Shown here piece after piece: positions 1 to 10,524 of a stretch of 64,000 nucleotides of DNA. The notes below the pieces were generated by a model. The model did no database searches. It saw only the letters and a program-made list of their open reading frames with translations, and had not been told where the DNA came from. Position 1 is the stretch's first letter, and the number at the start of each line of letters is the position of its first letter. The translations under genes and the position numbers were made by a program. The DNA is taken from assembly GCF_023278565.1 (NCBI RefSeq), contig NC_064672.1, forward strand, positions 2,294,001-2,358,000, read 5' to 3'. The stretch is from Colletotrichum lupini (taxonomy: Eukaryota > Ascomycota > Sordariomycetes > Glomerellales > Glomerellaceae).

Positions 1-731
1 GCCTCGACTTTGAGGGCATGGTCGCCGACATCAAGGCCGCTCCCAAGGGCTCCATCTTCCTCTTCCACGCCTGCGCCCACAACCCCACCGGTGTCGACCC
101 TACCCCCGAGCAGTGGCGCGAGATCTCCGACGTCGTCAAGGCCCAGGGCCACTACTCCTTCTTTGACATGGCCTACCAGGGCTTCGCCTCGGGTAACACC
201 GACACTGACGCCTTCGCCGTCCGCCACTTCGTCAAGGAGGGCCACAACATCTGCCTCGCCCAGTCCTTCGCCAAGAACATGGGTCTCTACGGCGAGCGTG
301 TCGGTGCCTTCTCCATCGTCGCAAAGGACGCCGAGGAGCGCAAGCGCATCGACTCCCAGGTCAAGATTCTTGTCCGCCCTCTGTACTCCAACCCTCCCGT
401 CCACGGCGCCCGCATCGCCTCCACCATCCTTAACGACGCCGCCCTGAACCAGCAGTGGCTCGGTGAGGTCAAGGGCATGGCTGACCGCATCATCACCATG
501 CGCGCTCTCCTCAAGGAGAACCTCGAGAAGCTCGGCTCCGCCCACGACTGGTCCCACATCACCAGCCAGATCGGCATGTTCGCCTACACTGGCCTGACCA
601 AGGACCAGATGGACGCCCTCGCCAACGACCACTCCGTCTACGCCACCAAGGACGGCCGTATCTCCGTCGCCGGTATCACCAGCGGCAACGTCGGCCGCCT
701 CGCCGAGTCCATCTACAAGGTCAAGGGTTAA
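1..731 (+). CDS. Aspartate aminotransferase, mitochondrial type (3' part)
   Basis: The C-terminal part of a class I PLP-dependent aspartate aminotransferase, which interconverts aspartate plus 2-oxoglutarate with oxaloacetate plus glutamate and serves the malate-aspartate shuttle. The open frame enters from the left edge (frame of base 3) and ends in TAA at 729-731, so the N-terminus and any targeting peptide lie outside the window. Visible landmarks are HNPTGVDPT (cofactor-binding region), the YQGFASG stretch, and [14 protein letters not shown], whose lysine is the expected Schiff-base residue, followed by the late ISVAGI segment near the end. No intron is seen here. The overall pattern resembles the mitochondrial (GOT2/AAT1) branch more than the cytosolic one, but the diagnostic N-terminus is missing, so the compartment is an inference. 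Confidence 0.95.
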   Translation, partial: LDFEGMVADIKAAPKGSIFLFHACAHNPTGVDPTPEQWREISDVVKAQGHYSFFDMAYQGFASGNTDTDAFAVRHFVKEGHNICLAQSFAKNMGLYGERVGAFSIVAKDAEERKRIDSQVKILVRPLYSNPPVHGARIASTILNDAALNQQWLGEVKGMADRIITMRALLKENLEKLGSAHDWSHITSQIGMFAYTGLTKDQMDALANDHSVYATKDGRISVAGITSGNVGRLAESIYKVKG

Positions 732-1103
732 ATCTTGCCATTGTGAATATTTTTGCGATTTGTCCCAACGCGAGTCTCAGTCTAGAGGTGCTCTGAGCCA
801 GCTTGCATTTCTCCAAGAGATATCACGAGGTTCTGTTGAAAGGGTAGTTGGTTTTCTAAAAAGGGGGGTTTTGTACAACCAAAGAGGGAGAGGTCTTCTC
901 TTTTGCGCAGCCAAGGTTAGAATGGCCGGTGGACATAGAACGTTTGGCACCCCTTGGTAGACCACACATGCATTCCAGCTGTGTACAATATAGCGACACG
1001 TCTTTCAATGTAAACATGTCCAATCGCTTGCTTGCTTGCCATGAACGAATTCTTCTCCCAGCTCCCTCCATTGAAGCTTCCTCCATTGATGCCTGATGCT
1101 TCA
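732..1103. other. Intergenic, convergent 3' ends
   Basis: This gap lies between the stop codon of the aminotransferase and the stop codon of the next, oppositely transcribed gene. Only short, biased open frames occur on both strands and none resembles a protein. It probably holds the two 3' untranslated regions. Confidence 0.6.
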
Positions 1104-2356
1104 TCAAGCCCTATCCAACCTGGCCAAATCCCGACTCGCATCCTCCAACTCTCTCTCCATCTGCCTCTTCTTCCTCGCCATCTCCTTCATCGTCCTCGCC
1201 TTCCCCTCCTCCCCCTCAACCCCGACCCCGTACCCCTCCAACTCAGCCCGGAGCGTCATCAAAGTCCCCTCAAGCCTCATCCTCGCATCCCGCAAATGCG
1301 CAGAATAATTCGTCAGCGCAGCCACCATCTCGGGCGAGTACACCTCCCTCCTAACCCCCTCCCTCGCAGCCACGGCATCCGCCTCGGCCCTCTGCGCCTC
1401 CAGCCCCGTCTCGGCGGCGCGAAACTCGAGGCTCCGCGCCACGACGCCGTGTTTGGCCTCGAGGCTTCTAACCAGGAGCGTCAGCGCCGCGGCGTGCTCG
1501 TCTAGGCATTGTGTCAGGGTATCTGCCGCGCGGAGGCGTTCTCGGGCGAGTGCGAGTTTTGATTGGGACACGTCGGAGGCGAGTTTGTGGTAGGTTGTTT
1601 GTAGGCCGGGGACGGCGCGGTGGAGGAAGGAGGGGTTTGTTGTCGGGTTGGCGATGCGGGCTAGGGAGACGGCCGAGGTGTGGAGGGTTGAGGAGATGAG
1701 GTCGCCGAGTTGGGGGAGGAGGCATTGGAAGTCTGTGAAGGGCGGGTTGGAGAGGAGGATTGTGGCGGATTCGGGGGATAGGGGCTCGGGGGAGGTTAGG
1801 AGGGGTGGGAGGAGGAGGAGGAGGTCGAGGAGGGGTTCGGGGAGGGGTTGTTGTTGTTGTTGTGTTGTGCCGTTGCCGCTGGAGGATGATTGTGGTTGTG
1901 AGGACGTGTTCGTGCGGGAGAATGTTCGAGGTGGTGCGGTTTTTGGTTCGGGCGGTGCGGTGTTTGAGATTGCGCTTATGAGAAGGTGTTCTTTTGCGGC
2001 TGTGAATCTGTGGTCTGCGAGCTCCTGGAGGTTTGAAGGTCAGCTCAGGGCCGAGTTCAGTTCTGGTACAGGGCTGGGAGTCTGGGCATCATAGCCGAGA
2101 GAAGACAAACATTTTGTATCGCATCGTGCTCCTTGGTCGCCGGCTTTCTTGTGGAACCATCTGGGTTGAGGATTGCCGTTGTGAGGGTATGATGCAGCGC
2201 CGCGAATTCAGGGTTGTTTTGCAGGACCGAGGCCTCGACTGGCGGTAACATCGTGGGCGTTGCCTTTTGCGTCGTCAGCAGGTTTGACGCTTTTGACAGG
2301 GTTCCTTGGGAGCTTTGAGTCAGTAGCTGTGGCTGAGTAGAATAGGCGGTCTGCAT
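1104..2356 (-). CDS. Coiled-coil protein, candidate augmin subunit HAUS4
   Basis: Two-exon model, complement(join(1104..2024, 2111..2356)), 388 aa. The 86-bp intron has a GTTTGT donor, a GCTGACC branch site and a CTCCAG acceptor, and joins the frames in phase 0. The start at 2356 is the first in-frame ATG after an upstream stop. Residues about 35-60 contain LPPVEASVLQNNPEFAALH and TAILNPDGSTR; a low-complexity Ser/Gln stretch (QQQQQ) follows, then a Leu/Pro-rich segment, then about 170 residues of Ala/Arg/Glu/Leu-rich helix that look like a coiled coil. Length and layout match fungal proteins I associate with HAUS4, an augmin subunit that nucleates microtubules from spindle microtubules. That assignment is from memory of family layout and is weak; the gene itself is well supported. 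It is divergent from the bL28m gene. Confidence 0.7.
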
Positions 2357-2811
2357 AGAGTCTGTCTGCTCGGTGGCATGTCACGGCGCAAGTTGATCGT
2401 CGAGCTGCCCAACTTTCCCTCCTGCCTCGGTGAGTCGGTGTGGAGGGGTCAACCGAGAGGCTCTCGGGATCAGACCACGGACCCCTGTCACGAAAGCAGC
2501 GCGCAGTCACCTGACGCAGCTCAATTGACTTCACCAGCAAAGCCCCCACTCTTTGACGAACCCCCCAATCAAACCTATCAATCCCCGGAGAGCGGAACAT
2601 CCACCGCCCGATATCGAAGCTCCGATCTCTGACCATTGGCCCAAAAAATCATCCCCAAGCTCTCACGACAATCGACCTCAACGGTGCGCCGACGACCAAC
2701 GACGAACGAACGCCGCGGTGCGCATCTACCCGTTCGCATCCCTCCGACCGCCTCTACATACTCCCGAACCCACGAACCTCGCACATAATCGGACACGGAT
2801 CGAAGCCCAAG
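2357..2811. promoter_or_regulatory. Divergent promoter region
   Basis: About 455 bp separate the start codons of the coiled-coil gene (leftward) and the bL28m gene (rightward), so both promoters must lie here. No TATA box or recognisable binding site was identified. Open frames crossing it show no family resemblance. Confidence 0.5.
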
Positions 2812-3570
2812 ATGAGCTTCACAACCCTTCGGCCTCGGCCCTCCCTCCTCACCTCCCTCCAAAACCTCACCATCACGCCCGCCACCGCCGCAACCCGCGC
2901 CTTCTCAACCTCCACCCCCCTCGCCACAAAAACAATCTCCCTCCAAAAGATCCCGACCTCCGCCGTACCCCCCTACCCCCACGGCCCCCGCCTCCTCTAC
3001 AAACAATCAAACCACGGCCTCTACGGCACCTCCCGCATCCGCCACGGCCACAACGTCTCCCCGAAACACCACCAAGTCACCCCCCGCACCTGGCGCCCCA
3101 ACGTCCACCGCAAGCGCCTCTGGTCCGAGTCCCTGGGCGCCTGGGTCCGCACCCGCCTCACCACCCGCGTCCTGCGCACGATCCGCAAGGAGGGCGGCAT
3201 CGACGCCTACGTGACAAAGACCAAGGCCGCGCGCGTCAAGGAGCTGGGACCGGGGGGATGGAAGCTGAGGTGGCTTGTTATGCAGACGGCTACCTTCCGG
3301 GAGAGGTACGTCGCCGAGAGGGAGAAGCTCGGCGTCGAGGGGGAGATGAGGGAGGATCAGACGGATTTGGTCACCGTCATGGTCGATGCTGCTACGCCGG
3401 GGCCCCTGAGCGCTGTCAGCAGGGGGATTCTCGAGAAGAGAGCTGCGCAGATGATTTTGGAGGAGTTTACGCTGGGCGAGGAGGCCGAGTTTGGGGCTGA
3501 GGATGGCGAGGGGTACGAGGACGTTCATGTGCCTGGTATCGGAGAGCCTGTCACTGAGCAGAGGATATGA
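2812..3570 (+). CDS. Mitochondrial large ribosomal subunit protein bL28m
   Basis: Single-exon gene for a 252-aa protein of the bacterial L28 family (Mrpl24 in budding yeast). The first 40 residues are Arg/Ser/Thr-rich without acidic residues (FSTSTPLATKT), as in a mitochondrial presequence. The L28 core starts near residue 70: LYGTSRIRHGHNVSPKHH, then TWRPNVHRKRLWSE, then the helix LTTRVLRTIRKEGGIDAY, about residues 75-145. A fungal C-terminal extension of about 100 residues, increasingly acidic, follows. Length agrees with fungal mitoribosomal bL28m. The ATG at 2812 is preceded by AAG in a purine context and is the only sensible start upstream of the presequence. Its 3' end faces the tryptophan synthase gene 290 bp away. 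Confidence 0.93.
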   Translation: MSFTTLRPRPSLLTSLQNLTITPATAATRAFSTSTPLATKTISLQKIPTSAVPPYPHGPRLLYKQSNHGLYGTSRIRHGHNVSPKHHQVTPRTWRPNVHRKRLWSESLGAWVRTRLTTRVLRTIRKEGGIDAYVTKTKAARVKELGPGGWKLRWLVMQTATFRERYVAEREKLGVEGEMREDQTDLVTVMVDAATPGPLSAVSRGILEKRAAQMILEEFTLGEEAEFGAEDGEGYEDVHVPGIGEPVTEQRI

Positions 3571-3862
3571 TTCTTCAGTTGGGTGATGGCCACTTGTTAA
3601 AGGAAGAGAGAGTGTATGCTTCGGGAGAGAAAAAAAAGTCATTGTATCATATGTACAAAAATTCTCATGTCATCAAACTACTTTTTAGAGGATCTTAAGT
3701 CTAGAAGATGAGCCCCCTTTTCTTGTTTGTGTCTGCAAAAACCGCTTTCCATATTTTGAAACCACAAGCCGTGAAAAGTGCAAGTTTCGCCTCATACGCC
3801 CTGCAATGTGTGATATGCCATTCGTAAATTCCGTTCCGCCCCTTAATCGTTGCTCCCCATGT

Positions 3863-6360
3863 CTAGAAGCGCAGGTCCCAGCCAATCTTGGGGCCCAACT
3901 TGGGCAGCTCGTCGGCGACGCTCTGCACGTCCTTGTCACCACGGCCACTCAGGCAGATGACGATATCCTCGCCCTTCTTCATCGTCTTGGCGAGCTCAAT
4001 GGCACCGTAGATGCCGTGCGCTGACTCCAGCGCGGGGATGATACCCTCCAGCTGACTCATGAGACGGAAACCAATGAAGGCCTCGGCGTCGGTGGCGGCG
4101 ACGTACTTGGCGCGCTCGCTGTCCTTCCAGGAGCTGAGCTCGGGGCCGACACCGGGGTAATCCAGACCGGCGGAGATGGAGTGCGTCTCGGCGACCTGGC
4201 CGTGCTTGTCCTGGAGAATGTAGGTCTTGACGCCGTGCAGGACACCCTTGCTGCCGCCGGAAAGGGTGGCACTGTGACGGGCAGTGTCGATACCGTCGCC
4301 ACCGGCCTCAACACCGAGGAGTTTGACGCTGGGGTCGTTGGCAAAGGGGTAGAACATGCCGACAGCGTTGCTGCCACCGCCAACGCAGGCGACGACGGCA
4401 TCGGGCAGCTTGCCTCTCTTCTCGAGCATCTGAGCCTTGGTCTCGTTACCAATGACAGACTGGAAGGTACGGACGATGGTGGGGAAGGGATGCGGGCCAA
4501 TGGCGGAACCGATGATGTAGTGAGTAGTGTCGAGCTCGACAACCCAGGCGCGCATGGCCTCGTTAACGGCGTCACGGAGAGTCTTGCTTCCAGCCTCGAC
4601 AGCGACCACCTTGGCGCCGAGGAGCTTCATGCGGAAGACATTAAGGGCCTGGCGGCGGACGTCTTCGGCACCCATGTAGACTGTGCATTCCATGCCGAAC
4701 TTGGCGCAGACGGTGGCCGTAGCAACACCGTGCTGGCCGGCACCGGTCTCGGCGATGATCTTGGTCTTGCCGAGGCGCTTGGCGAGGAGCAGCTGGCCAA
4801 GGGCGTTGTTGATCTTGTGAGAACCGGTGTGGTTAAGATCCTCACGCTTCAGCCAGATGTTGGCACCGCCGGCGTGCTCGGTAAGGCGCTCGGCAAGGTG
4901 GAGGTGGCCGGGGCGGCCCATGTACTCATAGTAGGAGCGGTACTCCTCCCAGAAGGAAGGGTCGTCCTTGATCTTGTTGAAGCCCTCCTCGAGCTCAGAC
5001 AGGCAGTCCATGAGAGACTCGGGGACGTACTGGCCGCCGAAATCGCCGAAGCGATCAGGGATCTTGCCGTGCATGGCAGCGAGCTCGGCAACAAGCTCAC
5101 TGTCCTGGTCGGCGGTGATGCGGTCGTCGACGGTAGGCTCTTCGGTGGGCTGCTTGGCGGCGGCCATGGCCTCGACCATGCCAACCTCGCGGGTAGTCTC
5201 ATCAGAGTCGCGGCCGCAGAGGTAAGAGCAATACTTTGCAACGTCGTTGTAGAGCTCGCCGGGGGCAGCCTTTTGGAGGGTCGTGATGATCTGGGAGCCG
5301 ACGACAACACCGTCGGCAAGCTGGGCGACACTGAGGAAGTGGTCTCGGGTGCTGACACCGAAACCGACGGCAGCAGGCTTGTTGCCGCTGTACTTCTTGA
5401 CGCGGGCAACAAGGTCGGGGAGGTTGGCGTTCATGGAGCCAAGGGCACCGGTGACACCCTGGCGGGAGACGACGTAGATAAAGGAGTCGGCCAGCTTGCA
5501 AAGGATCTTCATGCGGGCATCTGAGGTTGCGGGAGCAATCAGGGGAACGTATGAGAGTCTGTTTGTTTCAGTTCGTCAGTACGGGATGACCGAGGTGGTT
5601 AGAGGCGGTGTGTGAACGTACCCTCCCTTGGTGCAAAGCTTGCGGAAAGAGATGGCCTCCTCGGGAGGCAAATCGACAACAATGAAGCCGTTGACGCCCG
5701 ATGTCTTGCAGTCGTTCAGGAGTCTCTCTTCGCCATAGCTGAGAAGGGGGTTGTAGTATCCCATCAACATCACAGGCGCCTTCAGGCCCTGGTCGCGAGC
5801 GTCCTTGACCATCTTGAGTGTTGACTCGATCGTGACGCCATGTTGCAGAGCCACCTGTTTTCCCTCGTCAGTATTCACTATATACCCAATTGGTTCTCAT
5901 TCTGGCCACTACTCACGGTGTTTGATGTCTGGATAGTCGGGCCGTCGGCAATTGGGTCGGTGAAGGGGGCACCGAGTTCGATCACATCTGTTGAGAGTGT
6001 CAGTGAGGTGTTCCTTTACCAGTGCACAAAGTTCTTGGAGGGACTTACCAGCGCCACCCTTCTCCATAGCCAGCAGAACATTAGGAGTGTCCTCAGGCGT
6101 GGGGTAACCAGCAGTGACGTAGGTAACGAGCGCAGACTATTCCATAACAATGTCAGACCAGTCCAATTGATCATCTATCCCGTCGCTGCTGCGAGATCTT
6201 GGCGGTGCCGGAAAACCATCGTCGTTGGGAGCGGTCGGCGGCACGGCGGGGTGAAGAGCCCCGCGATCGCAACAGGGGCAGCACAGCAACATGGGAGGGG
6301 CAAAAGACTCACCCTTCCTTGGGCCTTGCAGCGCGCAAACGTTTGGCGAATGCCTTCCAT
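3863..6360 (-). CDS. Bifunctional tryptophan synthase (alpha-beta fusion)
   Basis: Five-exon model, complement(join(3863..5558, 5622..5854, 5917..5987, 6049..6136, 6313..6360)), 711 aa, close to the fungal norm of about 700-710. It catalyses the last two steps of tryptophan synthesis: indole-3-glycerol phosphate to indole (alpha), then indole plus serine to tryptophan (beta). All four introns have GT..AG ends and keep frame. The alpha domain is residues 1 to about 240, with the catalytic Glu49 (VIELGAPF) and Asp60 (PIADGPTIQ) falling at the same numbers as in the bacterial enzyme. The beta domain starts near residue 305 ([12 protein letters not shown]); the PLP lysine is about residue 395 in [14 protein letters not shown], and the phosphate loop is VGGGSNAVG. 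The domain order alpha then beta in one chain is typical of fungi. This is the gene called TRP5 in yeast and trp-3 in Neurospora. The first exon codes for only 16 residues. Confidence 0.97.
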
Positions 6361-6437
6361 ATTGTGCAGTGGTAAAGAGAGTAGAAGGAAACAACAAAGT
6401 CAATTGGTAGGGGGTATATGGGTAAAAGAACAACTCT

Positions 6438-6443
6438 TGACTC
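6438..6443. promoter_or_regulatory. Gcn4/CPC1-type TGACTC site, proximal
   Basis: A TGACTC hexamer lies 78-83 bp upstream of the tryptophan synthase start codon. This is the half-degenerate core bound by Gcn4 and its filamentous-fungus counterpart CPC1/CpcA, which induce amino-acid biosynthetic genes on starvation. The function is inferred from the motif and its position in front of an amino-acid gene. Confidence 0.55.
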
Positions 6444-6590
6444 GCTGGGGTTTTTTGGTATCACAAGAAAAAACTTGAGATGTGAGAGAGGTTGAAGGTG
6501 GTAGCAAGTTTTAAGTAGGGGCGAAGGGGAAGAAATTCAACTGGGAAAAAAGGTACTTAATGATCTCAGACGTGGGGGAGGAGCAATGGA

Positions 6591-6599
6591 ATGACTCTT
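6591..6599. promoter_or_regulatory. Gcn4/CPC1-type site, distal, full ATGACTCTT
   Basis: ATGACTCTT matches the full nine-base optimal Gcn4 element known from yeast HIS3 and lies about 230 bp upstream of the tryptophan synthase start codon. Together with the proximal TGACTC it suggests cross-pathway control of this gene by a CPC1-type bZIP factor. Confidence 0.6.
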
Positions 6600-8331
6600 G
6601 GGGCGGGCGCCGGTTTCCCTTGGACAACTTGCGGTCGGAGCAGCAGCGGCCACTGCCAAAGGGGCGGGACGGTGTGAAAAAGGAACCTCCCAACGGGACG
6701 GGAGCTCCGACGTGCCCTGTGTCCACCCAATTCAGCTGCTTGTAGCTGTGTTCAGCACCTCTCCCGTGCCTAAATGCCCCGTATCTATACCATGGAAGTG
6801 GGCAGAACACCGGGCGATTGGGATCTATGTTTTCCCCCAGGACAGCCCTGGAAATGACCATGTTCAACCGCTATATCGACTGCCCGCCCATCGTCCGCCA
6901 AGGTGGACGGCCTGCAACAGTCACACCGATCGATACCCCGGAATGCTCCCTTTGAGCCTCAAGGGCATGAGGTACCTATCCGTACAGGCACCGAAACGAA
7001 GATACTAGGCACTTCAGGAAAGGCAAATCTTGGAGTTCAAGAGAACCCTGAACCGAGGCCCTGAACCACTCAGATCGCTCAAACCATGAACAAACAAGCC
7101 GACCATCCGGCATCGGTTCCCACCAAAAGAGAGTGGCGGGTGTGGGGCCGGGAGTTCCTGGACGATGACGCCCCAGAAAGTCGGTCGGAGGGCGGGGCGG
7201 AGATGCCCAAAAGAGGTTATTCCAGACTCCCCGAGTCTCCACTTTTGCCATCCGCCATGGCAATCCGCGCCCCACCTTTCACCAACATTGCCCGCACCGG
7301 CAGGCAAACAAAACATGGGATTTTGATCTCGCCGTGCCTTACCCTCGTGACACACACGCGACACCATACCATGAGATTCGTATCGGGAACTCCATTCATG
7401 AGGCTCTTTCGTGACATCCCGCCTTGTCGTGGGGGCTCCCGTTACTCGGTCCAATTGTCCCGAAAGTCTGTTTTGTCTCCTTGATCAGATATCAAATTTC
7501 CCACGACGCCTGTTCATCTCCGCAAGTCATGGTGATGTTGGTCAGAGGACAACGGAGCTACCTCAAGAAACCGCGGAACATGTCACCGAGGCAGATGATA
7601 TTGGTAGCGGTTGAAGTCTTATCAGAGAAGGTTCAGGTGCCTCGTAGGATTGAAGACGATCAGATGACAACGTCTTTGTCATCGCCGCCGCCGCCGCCGC
7701 ACTTGCCAGTCACCATCATCGCTGCTTACTCCCAACGATGATCATGGCAATCGGATCCTTAGATGCGGCAATACCGCTCGGGGCTGTGGTTGTGCCACTG
7801 GCCGGTATCAGTCATTCACTTCTCCGCAGCGGCTACGCTATCAGGGAACACGGAATAGAGTATTTGGCCGCAGCTAGCAGTATATTCAATCTTGAACTAC
7901 CTAGACGTATATACCGAGTAGACACTCTGGCAGTCGGTGACGCTGCTGCATACTCAAAAGTTCATTCTAGAGAATGAAAAAGTTTGATGACTGGTGTCAA
8001 TCAGAGCGCAAAAAATGAGATCCGTTGTAGAATCGAAAACAAACGGTGCGGCGACTGAGCCGTTGGTATCTTTTTGAAGTATTCCCTCTCCATTCCTTTC
8101 CCGTTCCATCAAAAAATTGAAGTATACCTGATAATCATGCTTCAACGCCCGAATATCATGCTCTTCGTACTATCTCTTTCAGACCTGTCGTAAATGAGGG
8201 GTATCTCTCGGCGTTCGGTCCAGCCAAGGCCGGAGGTATCAAGGTCTCCAACCTCTGTCTTTTTCTTTTTTTTTTCTTTTTTTTTTTAGGCCTTTTGGTC
8301 TTTCTCTTGTCGATACTTCGTAGATACCATG

Positions 8332-10524
8332 CTAAAACTTGGTTGATGATGCTGTGTCGAGGTGTCCATACGAACTTTGTCGTTGATGACCCTCCGTCGG
8401 CTGCGCCCTGCCGCTCTGCACGCTCGTCTTCTTCAGGGCCTTCTCATCTCGCATGCCCGAGTAGTGGTCATCATCCACGGCAGATGCATCGCTACCGAAC
8501 TGTGGAAAGCGGGAGTCGTTGCCATGGGATCTGGGAGGGCTTCGCGGGCTCATGGCTGGGCGGTCGTCGCCGGTGTAGCGCAACCCGCCCTCACCACGGC
8601 CTTTGTCGGGCATGGCCATGCCAACCAAGGCGCGGATGATGCCGATGAGGACGACAATGACGTAGACGAGAAGGATGCCGGTAGAGATGAGCGCTTCCTT
8701 GATGATGCCTCGACGAAGCATATCGGTAACATGAGTCACGGCGCCAGTCACCTCGTCGGTTGACACACTTGAAGGTGACGATAGGAAGGTCTTGAGGTCT
8801 GAGTCGCCCGAGATGGACTCTTGAGCCCCGAGGCTGAATGTGTCGTTGTCGAAAAGAGGGAACGAGATCTGCGAGTGATCGTGGACCCAAGTTAGTCCCT
8901 TCTGGACAGCCTCGACCTTGAGACCAATAGTACAGCGAATAACGTCCTTGATGGGATTGATGAGGATGGTACCGTTGAATACAGTCTCCAGACCAGTCGT
9001 CATGGTGTTGGTGAATGTGTTCAGCGTGTCGTTGACAGCCGAGGTAGCGTTGGTCACGTAGCCGAGCATGTCTTGATTGATCTCGTTCTGCGTTGATAGC
9101 ACAACACCGTTGGCATCATCAGCCCACTGCTTGGAGACATCCTGTAGCGAGGTGACGACTTCGCCGGCAAATTCGCCGACCTGGTTGGCAAGGGCGGGTA
9201 CCTCTCTTTCGACAGCCTTGAGCAGGACGTACTGGCACAGGCAAGAGAAGAAGCCAGCAATGGCAAGGGCCAAGACAAATAGAGCAGGAAGTGATGTAGC
9301 GTACGCAATGGCCCAGCGGACCAAGATCTGACGACGGCCTTTGAACTTGGAAGCAATCTTAATACCCCAGGTAGCGGTCATTGGGCGGGAAGCAATGTAG
9401 ACCACATCCATCGAGTCGTACTGGTGGCTGGCCATGATCTGAGCGTGCTTTCGCTCGCGTCTCCAGCGCCTGATCTCCAGCCAGGCCATGGGTGCGATAA
9501 CCAGCACAGCCAAGATGGAGAGAACGACAATGAAGACGATGCGAGCCTTCTGGATCATGTCGCGGAGGTTGTTAAAGAAGTCGGAGATGTTGTTGTTGGT
9601 CGAGCAGAACTGCAGCGCCTGCTTCTGGGCGACAGGGAAGACTGATCGATCGAACTTGTAGCCCTTGTAGGCGTCGTTGACGGTCTGCTTGAGCAGGTTG
9701 AAAGGGAACGAGATAGCCTGAGCCGTCAAGTTCTGAACCTCCTCAAAGGTAGGCAGGTCATCGTTGAGCTTGTTGATGTCGCTGACGAAGCCGCTGGAGT
9801 CGATCTTGATGTCGCGCAGGTCGTTGACAGGCCCCGAGAAGTCGACCTTGGGGAAGTCGGGCAGAACGCTACCAAGGACAGAGTTTTCGATTGCGTCCAC
9901 GGCCTTGTTGATACCATCCGAGAGGCTCTTAGCCTTAGAATCGATTGTATTGCTGATGTCGCCAACCACCTTGTTCATGGCGTCGGTAACCTTCTTGGTG
10001 ACGTCGGAGGCAACATCAAGGCCGCCATGGATGAAGGCAGTGATAAGACAGGTGTACATCGATGTCATCATGTTGATGACGAAGATGATGAGATTCTGAA
10101 CACCAGTGAGTATCAGACCCAGAGCAGCAACCATGCCGTCGAGGGTCTTCTCGATGCCCTTTGCCGACAGCTCGTTGACACCGACAGAGAGATAGTGAGG
10201 CATCGAGGCCATGGCGCTGCCAATATCTTCGACCTTTGTGCAAGCAGAGAGTGCTTTTTGATTCGCGTCGTCGACATTATCGTTGAGGCTGGCGATGAGC
10301 AAGATGACTCTGAGAAGTACGAGCAATAGTAGGATCGTCCAGCGGTTCAGCCAGATCTGAGAGAGCCTAGCTGAGAGACTAAGGTATGGTGTTATGGTGG
10401 GAGAAGTGTCGGCTCGCGCTTGTTGCGTCTTTCTAAGTTCCGCCATCTCTAGCGAGTCCGACCTGAGGGAGTCGGGGACGGCCGGGTAGGCCGCCTCCTC
10501 CTTGCGATTCCGTGAGGAAAACAT
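8332..10524 (-). CDS. PRM1: Plasma membrane fusion protein PRM1
   Basis: Single-exon gene for a 730-aa multi-pass protein that promotes plasma-membrane merger during mating and hyphal (germling) fusion in fungi. Hydrophobic segments lie at about residues 61-79 (TILLLLVLLRVILLIASL), 135-160, 342-362 (IVFIVVLSILAVLVIAPMAW), 413-440 and 640-662 (ILLVYVIVVLIGIIRALV), separated by two large loops rich in Asn/Asp and amphipathic helices, the usual PRM1 layout. Several N-glycosylation sequons (NNIS, NATS, NGTI) sit in the loops predicted to be extracellular. A short cytoplasmic N-terminus and a Ser/Pro-rich basic tail complete it. Length is normal for Sordariomycete PRM1 (about 700-750). The start at 10524 is the only early ATG in frame ahead of the first membrane segment. 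Confidence 0.95.
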   Translation of the reverse strand: MFSSRNRKEEAAYPAVPDSLRSDSLEMAELRKTQQARADTSPTITPYLSLSARLSQIWLNRWTILLLLVLLRVILLIASLNDNVDDANQKALSACTKVEDIGSAMASMPHYLSVGVNELSAKGIEKTLDGMVAALGLILTGVQNLIIFVINMMTSMYTCLITAFIHGGLDVASDVTKKVTDAMNKVVGDISNTIDSKAKSLSDGINKAVDAIENSVLGSVLPDFPKVDFSGPVNDLRDIKIDSSGFVSDINKLNDDLPTFEEVQNLTAQAISFPFNLLKQTVNDAYKGYKFDRSVFPVAQKQALQFCSTNNNISDFFNNLRDMIQKARIVFIVVLSILAVLVIAPMAWLEIRRWRRERKHAQIMASHQYDSMDVVYIASRPMTATWGIKIASKFKGRRQILVRWAIAYATSLPALFVLALAIAGFFSCLCQYVLLKAVEREVPALANQVGEFAGEVVTSLQDVSKQWADDANGVVLSTQNEINQDMLGYVTNATSAVNDTLNTFTNTMTTGLETVFNGTILINPIKDVIRCTIGLKVEAVQKGLTWVHDHSQISFPLFDNDTFSLGAQESISGDSDLKTFLSSPSSVSTDEVTGAVTHVTDMLRRGIIKEALISTGILLVYVIVVLIGIIRALVGMAMPDKGRGEGGLRYTGDDRPAMSPRSPPRSHGNDSRFPQFGSDASAVDDDHYSGMRDEKALKKTSVQSGRAQPTEGHQRQSSYGHLDTASSTKF

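Larger units (their letters stand above)
6361..8331. other. Intergenic region, tryptophan synthase promoter and PRM1 3' side
   Basis: About 2 kb between the start of the tryptophan synthase gene and the stop of PRM1, both leftward. Apart from the two TGACTC sites, it holds overlapping open frames of 60-146 codons on both strands with no family resemblance or plausible splicing. A T-rich tract lies at about 8263-8288, just downstream of PRM1. Confidence 0.5.

Noticed and set aside
4181..5524. 447-codon open frame antisense to the tryptophan synthase gene
   Set aside because: It lies wholly opposite conserved exons and its Gly/Asp/Leu/Val-rich composition is what the complement of a GC-rich coding frame gives. 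No domain is recognisable.
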